A stretch of DNA of 23,181 nucleotides from JBEKVE01 sp049514335 (GTDB lineage Bacteria > Actinomycetota > Acidimicrobiia > Acidimicrobiales > UBA8190): the NCBI GenBank assembly GCA_049514335.1, contig JBEKVE010000031.1:1-23181 (forward strand). The letters run 5' to 3'. A program made the translations under genes and the position numbers. Shown here in pieces: positions 7,487 to 14,556 of this stretch. Within the stretch, counting starts at the first letter, position 1. Every line of letters begins with the position of its first letter. The notes under the pieces are model-generated. The model saw only the letters and a list, made by a program, of their open reading frames with translations. It ran no database searches and had not been told where the DNA came from.

Positions 7487-8703
7487 GAGATGCACCCCAC
7501 GCCGGGGCGGTAGAACGGCGCCACCGCCATGTGGCTGGGTCCGAGGGTCCCGGCCACGACCCTCCCCGCGTCGGGCTGGCCCGGCTCGCACAAATCCGCC
7601 ACCTCGCCCTGGAACACCGGCGCCGTCCCGAGCAGCGACGCCGGTCCGTGCGACAGCACGTAGCGCGCCGACCATTGCACGGGAGCGTCGGCGAACCATC
7701 CGTGGCCGTACGGGTTGGTGGCGCTCTCGAGCACCTCGTGGGAGAGGGCGTAGGTGGGCGTGACGTAGTCGGGCACACCGACGCGGCACGAGGCGAGGCG
7801 CGTGCATCCGGCGGTGCCCCACCGCCCGAAGGCGCCGGTCAGCCCGATCACCGCCAGCCCGTCGGGCCGGCCCACCCACGGCGTGGCCCCGTGGGCCGAG
7901 ACCCCGCCCAACCCGTCCTGCACGCCGGGGGCGAGCCACAGCGCCACCACCGCGCCCGGGGGCAAGGTGGCCGGCGGAGCCCCGGCGCGGTCCCCGGGAC
8001 ACGGCACGAGGGTGCGGTGTCCCTGCAGTGTCTCGTGGAGCTCGATGGAGAAGGCGCCTTCGGCGGTGCTCGACACCGTCGCCCCGTGCGGTGGGGGGTG
8101 GGGGTCGATCCAGCAGCCCCCGGCGGCGAAGGACCGGATCCCGAAGCCGGCGTGGACCACGGCCGCCGCCCACCCCGAGGCGGGCAGGTCGCGCTCGAAG
8201 GAGGACGCCACCGTGAGCGCCGGGGGAGCGGCGCGCGCCGTCCACACCGGTCCCCAGAACAACTGAAAGAGGACCGGGTGGACGAGCACCTGGTTCTGAT
8301 GGGCCACCGGGACCGGCTTGCTGCCGACCACGGCGGCAGCGTCGACGACCACGGCCGCCCCCCCGGCCGTGACCAGCGCGGACCCGACCACCACCGAGGC
8401 CATGGCGGCGGCGATGGACCCCCAGCCGGCGGGCGACGTCCGGTTCTCGAGCACGCGCAGCAGGCCGAGCACCGCCCCCAGGGCGCCCAGCGCGGCCGCG
8501 GCGATGACGACATCGGCCGTCCACGGGCGGACGAAGACGAGGGTGACGAGCACGACGGCGGTGCTCACGACGGCCAGACGCCGCAGGACACGGGTGCTCG
8601 ATGTCCGGCGGCGGCTGCGCCCGTCGCGCACCACCAGCCAAACCGTGCCGCCCGCCGCCACCACGGCCACCAGGGCGATCGAGCCCAGGACGCGGCCGGT
8701 CAC
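7483..8703 (-). CDS. membrane protein with exported HEVLE...NP domain (putative metallopeptidase-like)
   Basis: 406 residues from GTG at 8703 (weak GGGG ribosome site; start uncertain). About four membrane helices fill residues 4-115. The remainder, from about 120, appears exported and contains several cysteines, a beta-rich middle, and the motif YALSHEVLESATNPYGHGWF around H322, E323, E326, N330, P331. An HExxE...(T/N)xP...W pattern resembles the one in plant EXORDIUM/PHI-1 proteins and in uncharacterised bacterial proteins with a SHExxEAxTDP motif, where a zinc-protease-like site has been suspected. The match is from memory of the motif and needs a profile search. The stop overlaps the start of the GT87-like gene, so the two are coupled and may act on the same surface glycan or glycoprotein. 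Function not assigned. Confidence 0.72.
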   Translation of the reverse strand: MTGRVLGSIALVAVVAAGGTVWLVVRDGRSRRRTSSTRVLRRLAVVSTAVVLVTLVFVRPWTADVVIAAAALGALGAVLGLLRVLENRTSPAGWGSIAAAMASVVVGSALVTAGGAAVVVDAAAVVGSKPVPVAHQNQVLVHPVLFQLFWGPVWTARAAPPALTVASSFERDLPASGWAAAVVHAGFGIRSFAAGGCWIDPHPPPHGATVSSTAEGAFSIELHETLQGHRTLVPCPGDRAGAPPATLPPGAVVALWLAPGVQDGLGGVSAHGATPWVGRPDGLAVIGLTGAFGRWGTAGCTRLASCRVGVPDYVTPTYALSHEVLESATNPYGHGWFADAPVQWSARYVLSHGPASLLGTAPVFQGEVADLCEPGQPDAGRVVAGTLGPSHMAVAPFYRPGVGCIS

Positions 8704-8798
8704 AGCCCCGCGGGCGTGGCCGGCCCGCCCCTGTGCGTGCGCACCGCCATGACCACGCCACTGTCGCCGCAGGTGGGACCGAAGTAAAGGATCCCCGA

Positions 8799-8813
8799 CC
8801 CCGGGCACCGGGG
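8799..8813. other. short GC hairpin between divergent genes
   Basis: CCCCGG-GCA-CCGGGG is a perfect 6-bp stem with a 3-base loop, between the HEVLE-protein gene and the P450 promoter. It carries no T-run on either strand. It could lie in the leader of the minus-strand gene; chance occurrence is also plausible. Confidence 0.3.
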
Positions 8814-8837
8814 CCGGGCGGGGTGGGGGCGCGGTCG

Positions 8838-8866
8838 TTGCCCACCGGTGGTTCCGGACGTACGAT
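8838..8866 (+). promoter_or_regulatory. sigma-70-type promoter of the P450 operon
   Basis: TTGCCC at 8838-8843 and TACGAT at 8861-8866 are separated by exactly 17 bases, a good match to housekeeping actinobacterial promoters. The predicted transcription start, about 6-8 bases after the -10, falls at about 8873, the first base of the 21-bp palindrome. The ribosome site GGAGG follows at 8898-8902. Confidence 0.65.
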
Positions 8867-8872
8867 ACAGTC

Positions 8873-8893
8873 CATCGGACACAGTGTCCGATG
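8873..8893. promoter_or_regulatory. 21-bp perfect palindromic operator, probably for the TetR-family protein at 10159
   Basis: CATCGGACAC-A-GTGTCCGATG: two perfect 10-base arms around one base. It overlaps the predicted transcription start of the P450 gene and lies between the -10 element and the ribosome site, where a bound repressor would block transcription. Size and symmetry suit a TetR dimer, and a TetR gene is the second gene of the operon. That this particular protein binds here is inference. Confidence 0.7.
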
Positions 8894-8912
8894 TTTTGGA
8901 GGTGCGTCCGAC

Positions 8913-10157
8913 ATGGACCTCGATACCGCTCCCGTCGACCTGACCGACTCCCGCAACTTCGTGGAGGGCGTGCCCCACGAGTGGTTCGCCTATCTCCGCC
9001 GCAACGCCCCCGCCTACTGGCACGAGGAGGCGGACGGTCCCGGCTTCTGGGCGGTGACCCGGCACGAGGACTGCGTGGCGGTGAACCGCGACGCCCAGCG
9101 CTTCTCCTCCTACCGCAAAGGGACGTTCCTGTGGGAGACGCCCGAGGAGCAGCTCGAGCAGCAGCGCCTCATGATGGTGACGATGGACCCGCCGCTGCAC
9201 ACGCGGTACCGGCGCCTCGTCAACAAGGGCTTCACCCCCCGCACCATCAGCCAGCTCCAGCAGAGCATCCACGCGGTGGCCGACGACATCATCGACAAGG
9301 TGTGCGAGACCGGCACCGCCGACTTCGTCATCGACGTTGCGGCCGAGCTCCCGCTGGTGGTGCTGGCCGAGCTGCTGGGCGTTCCCGCCGAGGACCGGGA
9401 CAAGATGTTCGACTGGTCCAACCGCATGATCGGACGCGAGGACGCCGAGTACCAGGGCAGTCAGGTCATCGCCGAGGAGAACGCGGCGATGGCGGCAGCC
9501 GAGCTGTTCGGCTACGCCGCGGACCTGTACGAGAAGAAGCGGGTCGCCCCCGGCGAGGACCTGATGAGCGTCCTGACCCAGGTCGAGCTGGACGGTGAGC
9601 GGCTGTCGGAGCTCGAGCTCGACCTCTTCTTCATGCTGCTGGCCGTGGCCGGCAACGAGACCACCCGAAACCTCATGTCAGGGGCGATGGTGGCGTTCTC
9701 GCAATTCCCCGACCAATGGGAGCGCCTGCGTGCCGACCGGTCGCTCTTGCCCACGGCGGTGGAAGAGATGCTGCGCTTCGTCACGCCGGTCATGAACTTC
9801 CGACGCCAGGCCACAGAGGACGTGGAGATCGGCGGCCAGCGAGTGGCCGAGGGCGACAAGGTGGTGTTCTTCCACGTGTCGGCCAACCGCGACGAGACGG
9901 TGTTCGACGACGCCGACCGCTTCGACGTGGGCCGCAGCCCCAACCCCCACATGGCGTTCGGCGGCGGCGGCCCCCACTTCTGCCTCGGGGCCAACCTGGC
10001 CCGGATGGAGATCGTGGTGATGTTCGAGCACCTCCTCGACCGGCTGCCCGACATCCACGTGTCGGGGGAGGTGGAGCGGCTCCAGTCGAACTTCATCAAC
10101 GGGGTGAAGCACCTCCCGGTGGCGTTCTCGCCCGTCGCTGCGCTACGGACCACCTGA
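8913..10157 (+). CDS. cytochrome P450, CYP125/CYP142-like group
   Basis: 414 residues from ATG at 8913, with GGAGG 10 bases upstream. All P450 hallmarks are present: the I-helix oxygen-activation motif AGNETT (246-251, with Glu in place of the commoner Asp), the K-helix ExxR (E285-R288, EEMLR), and the haem loop FGGGGPHFCLGANLARME with the cysteine ligand C357. Length and the GGGGPHFCLGANLAR loop are typical of soluble bacterial class I enzymes near CYP124/125/142, which hydroxylate sterol side chains or methyl-branched lipids in mycobacteria. Substrate here is not known. It needs a ferredoxin and reductase, none of which are in the window. It is the first gene after a strong promoter and palindrome and is followed after one base by a TetR gene, so it is the likely regulated target. 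Confidence 0.93.
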   Translation: MDLDTAPVDLTDSRNFVEGVPHEWFAYLRRNAPAYWHEEADGPGFWAVTRHEDCVAVNRDAQRFSSYRKGTFLWETPEEQLEQQRLMMVTMDPPLHTRYRRLVNKGFTPRTISQLQQSIHAVADDIIDKVCETGTADFVIDVAAELPLVVLAELLGVPAEDRDKMFDWSNRMIGREDAEYQGSQVIAEENAAMAAAELFGYAADLYEKKRVAPGEDLMSVLTQVELDGERLSELELDLFFMLLAVAGNETTRNLMSGAMVAFSQFPDQWERLRADRSLLPTAVEEMLRFVTPVMNFRRQATEDVEIGGQRVAEGDKVVFFHVSANRDETVFDDADRFDVGRSPNPHMAFGGGGPHFCLGANLARMEIVVMFEHLLDRLPDIHVSGEVERLQSNFINGVKHLPVAFSPVAALRTT

Positions 10158-10158
10158 C

Positions 10159-10800
10159 GTGGGCCGGGGCGCGCCCGCCGCGCTGAAGGCCATCATCCGG
10201 GACTTCCGCCGGGACCAGATCGTCGACGAGGCCCGGCGCCTCTTCGGCGAGCGCGGCACCACCGAGATCCCGATGGACGAGATCGCCACCGCCGCGGGGG
10301 TGGCCCGCTCCACGCTCTACGTCTACTTCGCCAACCGCGACGAGCTGCTGCGGGCCTGCCTGCAGCGCATGCACGCCCTGCTCCTCGACGCCGTGGTGGC
10401 CTCGTGGGAGCGTGACGACGACCCCGTCGAGCGCCTGCACACCCTGGTCGTGGCCATGCTCGAACGCATCGACGACAATCCCGCCTTCTTCCGATTGGCG
10501 CTCGCCACCCAGGGTGGCCCGGGGCCGGCGGCCCCGACCGTGGGCGCCGAGCTGGACGTCATCGGCCTCGACATCGCCGGCCTGATCCGGGACGTGATCG
10601 AGGAGGGTGCGGCCACGGGACGGTTCCGGCTGCTCGACCCGGACAAGGCCACGACCTTCGTCGGGCAGCAGCTGTACGGGGCCATGTCGGTCCGGGCGGC
10701 GGAGCCGTTCCCGCCCCCCATCGAGCAGACGGCGTCCGAGCTGTGTGCCTTCGTGCTGCACGGACTGGCCGGCGTGCCGGAGGCTCTGGCGGGGAGATGA
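10159..10800 (+). CDS. TetR-family transcriptional regulator
   Basis: 213 residues from GTG at 10159, one base after the P450 stop. The N-terminal helix-turn-helix region (about 18-62) reads IVDEARRLFGERGTTEIPMD, then EIATAAGVARSTLYVYFANRDELL, the classic TetR pattern. The C-terminal half is an all-alpha ligand/dimer domain with no recognisable ligand signature. Being inside the operon it would regulate itself together with the P450 if it binds the palindrome at 8873-8893. The ligand may be a fatty acid, sterol or acyl-CoA given the neighbours, but that is a guess. Confidence 0.93.
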   Translation: MGRGAPAALKAIIRDFRRDQIVDEARRLFGERGTTEIPMDEIATAAGVARSTLYVYFANRDELLRACLQRMHALLLDAVVASWERDDDPVERLHTLVVAMLERIDDNPAFFRLALATQGGPGPAAPTVGAELDVIGLDIAGLIRDVIEEGAATGRFRLLDPDKATTFVGQQLYGAMSVRAAEPFPPPIEQTASELCAFVLHGLAGVPEALAGR

Positions 10801-10849
10801 CCTGGTCCGGGAGGATCCCTGTGGCGCCGGCGATGCGCCGGTACAGTCC

Positions 10850-12229
10850 GTGCTCCTGGAGCGCCTGTCGGACCTCGACGCTGTCTTTCTCGCCGGTGAG
10901 TCGCCGACGCAACACCTCCACGTGCTGGCCACGCTGGTCCTCGACCGCTCCGCCATCCCCGGCGGCGGTGACTACGAGCAGTTCCAGGCCCGCATCGCCG
11001 AGCGCTTCCACCTGATCGAGCCGCTGCGGCGCCGGCTGCGCCCCATGCCCATCGGCCCGCCGGCGTGGACCGACGATCCCCACATCCACCTGCAGCGCCA
11101 CCTGCACCACGTCGTCCTGGCCGAGGGCGGTGGGCTCGAGGCGGTGGCGCAGACGGCGGCGGAGATCGCCTCCTACCCGCTGCCCAAGGACCGCCCCCTG
11201 TGGGAGGCGTGGTTCGTGGAGGGCATGGACAAGGACCACATGGCGGTCATCTGCAAGATCCACCACTGCGCCGTGGACGGGGTGTCGGGCATCTACGCGC
11301 TGGCCGCCTTCTTCGACTCCGAGCCCTTCCCCGAAGCACCCGTTGATCCGCCGTCGTGGGAGCCGGCCGCGCCGCCCCGGCCCGTCGACGTGGGGCGGGC
11401 CGTGGTCGACGACATGCTGCGCCGTCCCCGGGCCGTGGTGCGGGGCCTCGCCCGGGCCGCCTCGTCGGCGGCCGCCCTCGTGCGGTCCCCCGGCGAGGTG
11501 CCGCTGCCGTTCACCGGTCCGCGCATGGCCTACAACCACGCCCTGACGGCGCGGCGCAATGTGGCGCTCACCTCCATCGCCTTCGACGAGGTGCAACGCA
11601 TCCGGGCCGTGGTGGGCGCGTCGGTCAACGACGTGCTGGTGGCCCTGTGCGCCGGGGTGCTGCGCCGCTACGCCATCAAGCGCGAGGAGCTCCCCGACCG
11701 CCCCCTCGTGGCGGGCGTCCCGGTGTCCGAGCGCACGGCCGAGGACGGCGCCAACGGGAACCAGCTGTCGTTCATGTTCTACGGGTTGCCGATCCACCTC
11801 GACGATCCCGCCGAGCGGCTGGCCTTCGTGGCCCGGTCCGCTTCGGCGGTCAAGGACGTCTATGCCCGTTCCGGGCAGGGCCTCTTCGCCGGGCTGGCGT
11901 CGCTCACCCCCACCACCGCCCTCGGCCCGCTCATGCGGGCGCTGTCGGGGGTGCACGCCGCCAACGTGCTCCCCCCGGTGGTGAACGTCCTCATCTCCAA
12001 CATCCGCGGACCGGACCGAGCCCAGTACGTGGCGGGCGCCGAGGTCAGCTCCATCTACCCCATGGGCCCGCTCATCGAGGGGGTGGGGCTCGGCGTCACG
12101 GTCGTGACCTACCGACGTGAGGTGGCTTTCGGCTTCATGGCCTGCGCCGAGCTCGTGCCCGACATCCACGAGCTCACCACGGGTGTGCACCTCGAGGTGG
12201 CCCGCATGCTCGACGCCCTGGGGGCCTGA
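10850..12229 (+). CDS. wax ester synthase/diacylglycerol acyltransferase (WS/DGAT)
   Basis: 459 residues from GTG at 10850, chosen because family members begin with (E)RLSxLDAxFL within a few residues of the start; here it reads VLLERLSDLDAVFL. No good ribosome site precedes it, so the start is uncertain. The catalytic HHxxxDG motif is intact (H138-H139-C-A-V-D143-G144), as are PLW in the segment DRPLWEAWFVEG and the ND motif in SVNDVLVALCAG. The enzyme joins acyl-CoA to a fatty alcohol or diacylglycerol to make storage wax ester or triacylglycerol at the membrane/lipid-droplet surface. It follows TetR by 49 bases on the same strand. The length is normal for the family. A wholly different frame with a GGGAGG ribosome site at 10809 opens at GTG 10821 but encodes nothing recognisable. 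Confidence 0.92.
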   Translation: MLLERLSDLDAVFLAGESPTQHLHVLATLVLDRSAIPGGGDYEQFQARIAERFHLIEPLRRRLRPMPIGPPAWTDDPHIHLQRHLHHVVLAEGGGLEAVAQTAAEIASYPLPKDRPLWEAWFVEGMDKDHMAVICKIHHCAVDGVSGIYALAAFFDSEPFPEAPVDPPSWEPAAPPRPVDVGRAVVDDMLRRPRAVVRGLARAASSAAALVRSPGEVPLPFTGPRMAYNHALTARRNVALTSIAFDEVQRIRAVVGASVNDVLVALCAGVLRRYAIKREELPDRPLVAGVPVSERTAEDGANGNQLSFMFYGLPIHLDDPAERLAFVARSASAVKDVYARSGQGLFAGLASLTPTTALGPLMRALSGVHAANVLPPVVNVLISNIRGPDRAQYVAGAEVSSIYPMGPLIEGVGLGVTVVTYRREVAFGFMACAELVPDIHELTTGVHLEVARMLDALGA

Positions 12230-12299
12230 GGGCCGCACGGCGGGGCCCCCGGCGCGGTGGGGTCGACGGCCGCCGTGCCCCGGGCGCACAATGGGCGGG

Positions 12300-13505
12300 A
12301 TGCGGCGGGCGATGGGCGACGACAGCAGTCCGAGGGACCTCACGGTGATCGCCGTGCCCTTCTACTTCGCCACCATGGCGGCCGAGTACTGGTGGTTGCG
12401 CCGCCGCTCGGCCGTGCGGGGGCCCACGGCCGGGGACTACGAGCGTCGTGACACCCTGGCCAGCCTGGCCATGGGGGTGGGCAGCCTGGTGGCGCCGCTC
12501 GTGGGGCCCAAGCTGCTGCGGCCCTTCACCCCCGGCCGGGGCCGCTACGCCAAGGCGCTCGTGGTGGGCGCCGTGGGGGCAGCGGCGCTCACGACCGTGG
12601 CCGATCACGTTGCCCGGTCGGCCCCGCCCGCGCCCGTGGCGGTCGTGGACGACGCCACCGGACCGCCCCCGCCGGACGGGGGACGTCAGGGGCGCTGGGC
12701 ACGGTGGGCACGGCGGGTGTCGTCGGTGGGCGGCGTGGTCTCGGTGGTGGCCGGCGGCGTGGCGCTCACCACCACCTGGGCGTCGCGCACCACGCCGGAT
12801 CGTCTGTGGCGGCGGCGGGTCCTCCCCGATCTCGGCACCGGTCCGTGGGCGCTGGTGGCGGCCGTCGCCGCCTGGGACTTCGTCTACTACTGGGACCACC
12901 GCTTCATGCACTCGAGCCGCTACATGTGGGCCATCCACGTGGCACACCACTCGAGCGAGCACTACAACCTCTCCACCGCCCTGCGCCAGCCGGTCGCCGA
13001 GGCGTTCGGCACCTTCGTGCCCTTCGGTGCGCTGTCGCTGTTCGGCATCCGCCCGTCGATGGTGGAGACGGCGCGGGGCGTGAACCTCCTCTACCAGTAC
13101 TGGATCCACACCGAGACCATCGGCGCCCTGGGACCGCCCGAGTCGGTGCTCAACACCCCGTCGCACCACCGCGTCCACCACGGCTCGAACAAGCAGTACC
13201 TCGACCGCAACCACGGCAGCATCCTCATCGTGTGGGACCGCCTGTTCGGGACGTTCGAGCCCGAGGGCGAGCCGGTGGTGTACGGCCTCACCAAGAACAT
13301 CGGGACCTACAACCCGGCCCGCATCGCCACCCACGAGTACCGCGACATGCTGCGCGACGTCGCCGGCGCCACCAGCTGGCGCGAGCGCCTGTCGTACGTG
13401 GTGCGGGGGCCCGGTTGGGCCACGCGCCACCGGGCCGAGATGGCGGCCGGGGCCGACGGCACCGCCCCCCGCCCCGCACTGCACGCCGTCGCGGTCAGCG
13501 CATAG
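12300..13505 (+). CDS. sterol desaturase/fatty acid hydroxylase superfamily membrane protein
   Basis: 401 residues from ATG at 12300; ATGs at 12291 and 12312 are alternatives. The di-iron histidine boxes are complete: HRFMH (200-204), HVAHHSSEHYN (from 213) and HHRVHHG (289-295). About five to six hydrophobic segments surround them, including WDFVYYWDH just before the first box. Superfamily enzymes hydroxylate or desaturate sterols, fatty acids or sphingoid lipids with oxygen in the membrane. The N-terminal 130 residues are longer than in many bacterial members, with a linker rich in Pro and Gly near 120-130. CACAAT at 12287-12292, seven bases before the ATG, could be the -10 of a leaderless transcript; otherwise it is the fourth gene of the P450 unit, 70 bases after WS/DGAT. 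Confidence 0.9.
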   Translation: MRRAMGDDSSPRDLTVIAVPFYFATMAAEYWWLRRRSAVRGPTAGDYERRDTLASLAMGVGSLVAPLVGPKLLRPFTPGRGRYAKALVVGAVGAAALTTVADHVARSAPPAPVAVVDDATGPPPPDGGRQGRWARWARRVSSVGGVVSVVAGGVALTTTWASRTTPDRLWRRRVLPDLGTGPWALVAAVAAWDFVYYWDHRFMHSSRYMWAIHVAHHSSEHYNLSTALRQPVAEAFGTFVPFGALSLFGIRPSMVETARGVNLLYQYWIHTETIGALGPPESVLNTPSHHRVHHGSNKQYLDRNHGSILIVWDRLFGTFEPEGEPVVYGLTKNIGTYNPARIATHEYRDMLRDVAGATSWRERLSYVVRGPGWATRHRAEMAAGADGTAPRPALHAVAVSA

Positions 13506-13548
13506 GGGGATCCCGTCGGGCCGCACGGGCCCGATGCCGGAGCACGCC

Positions 13549-14556
13549 ATGGACATACGCACCGAAGCCGCCATCGCCGCCTTCGTCCCCTCCCTGGCCT
13601 GGCTGGCCCTCGTCTACAGCCGCGACCGCTACGAGAAGGAGCCCAAGCGCGTCGTCGCCAAGCTCTACTGCATGTCGATCATCGCCGTGGCCCTCGCCTA
13701 CGCGCTCGAGTCGGCCACGAAGCCGCGCCTGAGCGGCGCCGTGATGGTGATCATCGGGAGCGCCATCGTGGTGGGCCTCATCGAGGAGGGGTCCAAATTC
13801 GCGGTGGTGGTGTTCGGTACCCGCCGCAGCCCCCACTTGAACGAGCCGGTCGACGGCATGATCTACGCGTCGGCGCTGGCCCTCGGTTTCGCCGCCATCG
13901 AGTCGCTCACGTACATCCTCCGCACCTACAACGTGGGGTTGGCCTACCACCTGTCGCCCGCCTCCGCCGCCCACCTCGCCCTCACCATGACCGCCCCGGC
14001 GCGTGCCCTGGTGGGCAATCTCGGCCACATGTCGTGGACCGGCGTCACGGGGTACGCCTACGGGCGCCTTCGCTGTGGCACCGGCACCAGGCGTGGCGTG
14101 TTCGGCGCCTACCTGTTGGCCGCGGCGGGCCACGCCTCCTACGACGCCTTACTCGGTCTCAAGGCACCGGCGCTCGCCTATGCCGTGCTGGTCGTGAGCG
14201 TCATCGTCTACGTCCACCTGTTCCGCACGGCCCTGGCAGCCTCGCCCTTCCGCCGCCACCAGCTGCGGAGCGTGCCCACCGCACCCCAGGCGCGCTGGAC
14301 CGTGCCGGGGGCCACGGCGCCGGCGCCGGTTCGGTTCGCGCCCGACGCGATGATCCCCGCTCCCGGCCTCCCGGTGTGGGCGCAACCCGACGCATCCAGC
14401 CATCTGGTGGCGACGTTGGCACCGGGCCTGTCCGTGCAGGTGATCGAACGGCTCGGGGCCTGGGCCCACGTCCTGACAGCGACGGGATGGTCAGGATGGG
14501 TCGACGGACGGCAGCTCGATCCCGTCGGGCCCGCCACGAAAGGACACGGCCCGTGA
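13549..14556 (+). CDS. PrsW-like intramembrane metalloprotease fused to an SH3-like domain
   Basis: 335 residues from ATG at 13549, preferred over ATG 13534 because GGAG lies six bases upstream. Six to eight membrane helices carry the PrsW signatures EEGSK (E79, E80, K83), DGMIYASALALGFAAIES, and a later helix with H and GVTGYAYG; in PrsW these EExxK and His residues form the site that cuts an anti-sigma factor. After the last helix (about 225) comes a Pro/Ala linker and, from about 275 to 325, a bacterial SH3-like fold (ATLAPGLSVQVIERLGAWAH, then GWSGWVDGRQL). The membrane core is ordinary PrsW; the C-terminal SH3-like part is an unusual addition that may bind wall or lipid-linked partners. 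The stop overlaps the sulfatase-like start as GTGA. Confidence 0.82.
   Translation: MDIRTEAAIAAFVPSLAWLALVYSRDRYEKEPKRVVAKLYCMSIIAVALAYALESATKPRLSGAVMVIIGSAIVVGLIEEGSKFAVVVFGTRRSPHLNEPVDGMIYASALALGFAAIESLTYILRTYNVGLAYHLSPASAAHLALTMTAPARALVGNLGHMSWTGVTGYAYGRLRCGTGTRRGVFGAYLLAAAGHASYDALLGLKAPALAYAVLVVSVIVYVHLFRTALAASPFRRHQLRSVPTAPQARWTVPGATAPAPVRFAPDAMIPAPGLPVWAQPDASSHLVATLAPGLSVQVIERLGAWAHVLTATGWSGWVDGRQLDPVGPATKGHGP

Noticed and set aside
5628..7778. 716-residue minus-strand open frame over the glycosyltransferase
   Set aside because: Arg/Pro-rich shadow of the GT87-like gene in another frame, also running antisense through TadE 2.
7487..8956. Upstream continuation of the GT87-like frame to 8956
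   Set aside because: The extra part is Arg/Pro/Gly-rich shadow sequence of the HEVLE-protein gene; the GTGA overlap at 7486 gives the proper start.
10821..11015. 64-codon frame with a GGGAGG ribosome site overlapping the WS/DGAT start
   Set aside because: Its translation is Arg/Ser/Cys-rich with no recognisable feature, and the WS/DGAT frame over the same bases is well supported; kept only as a note about the start.
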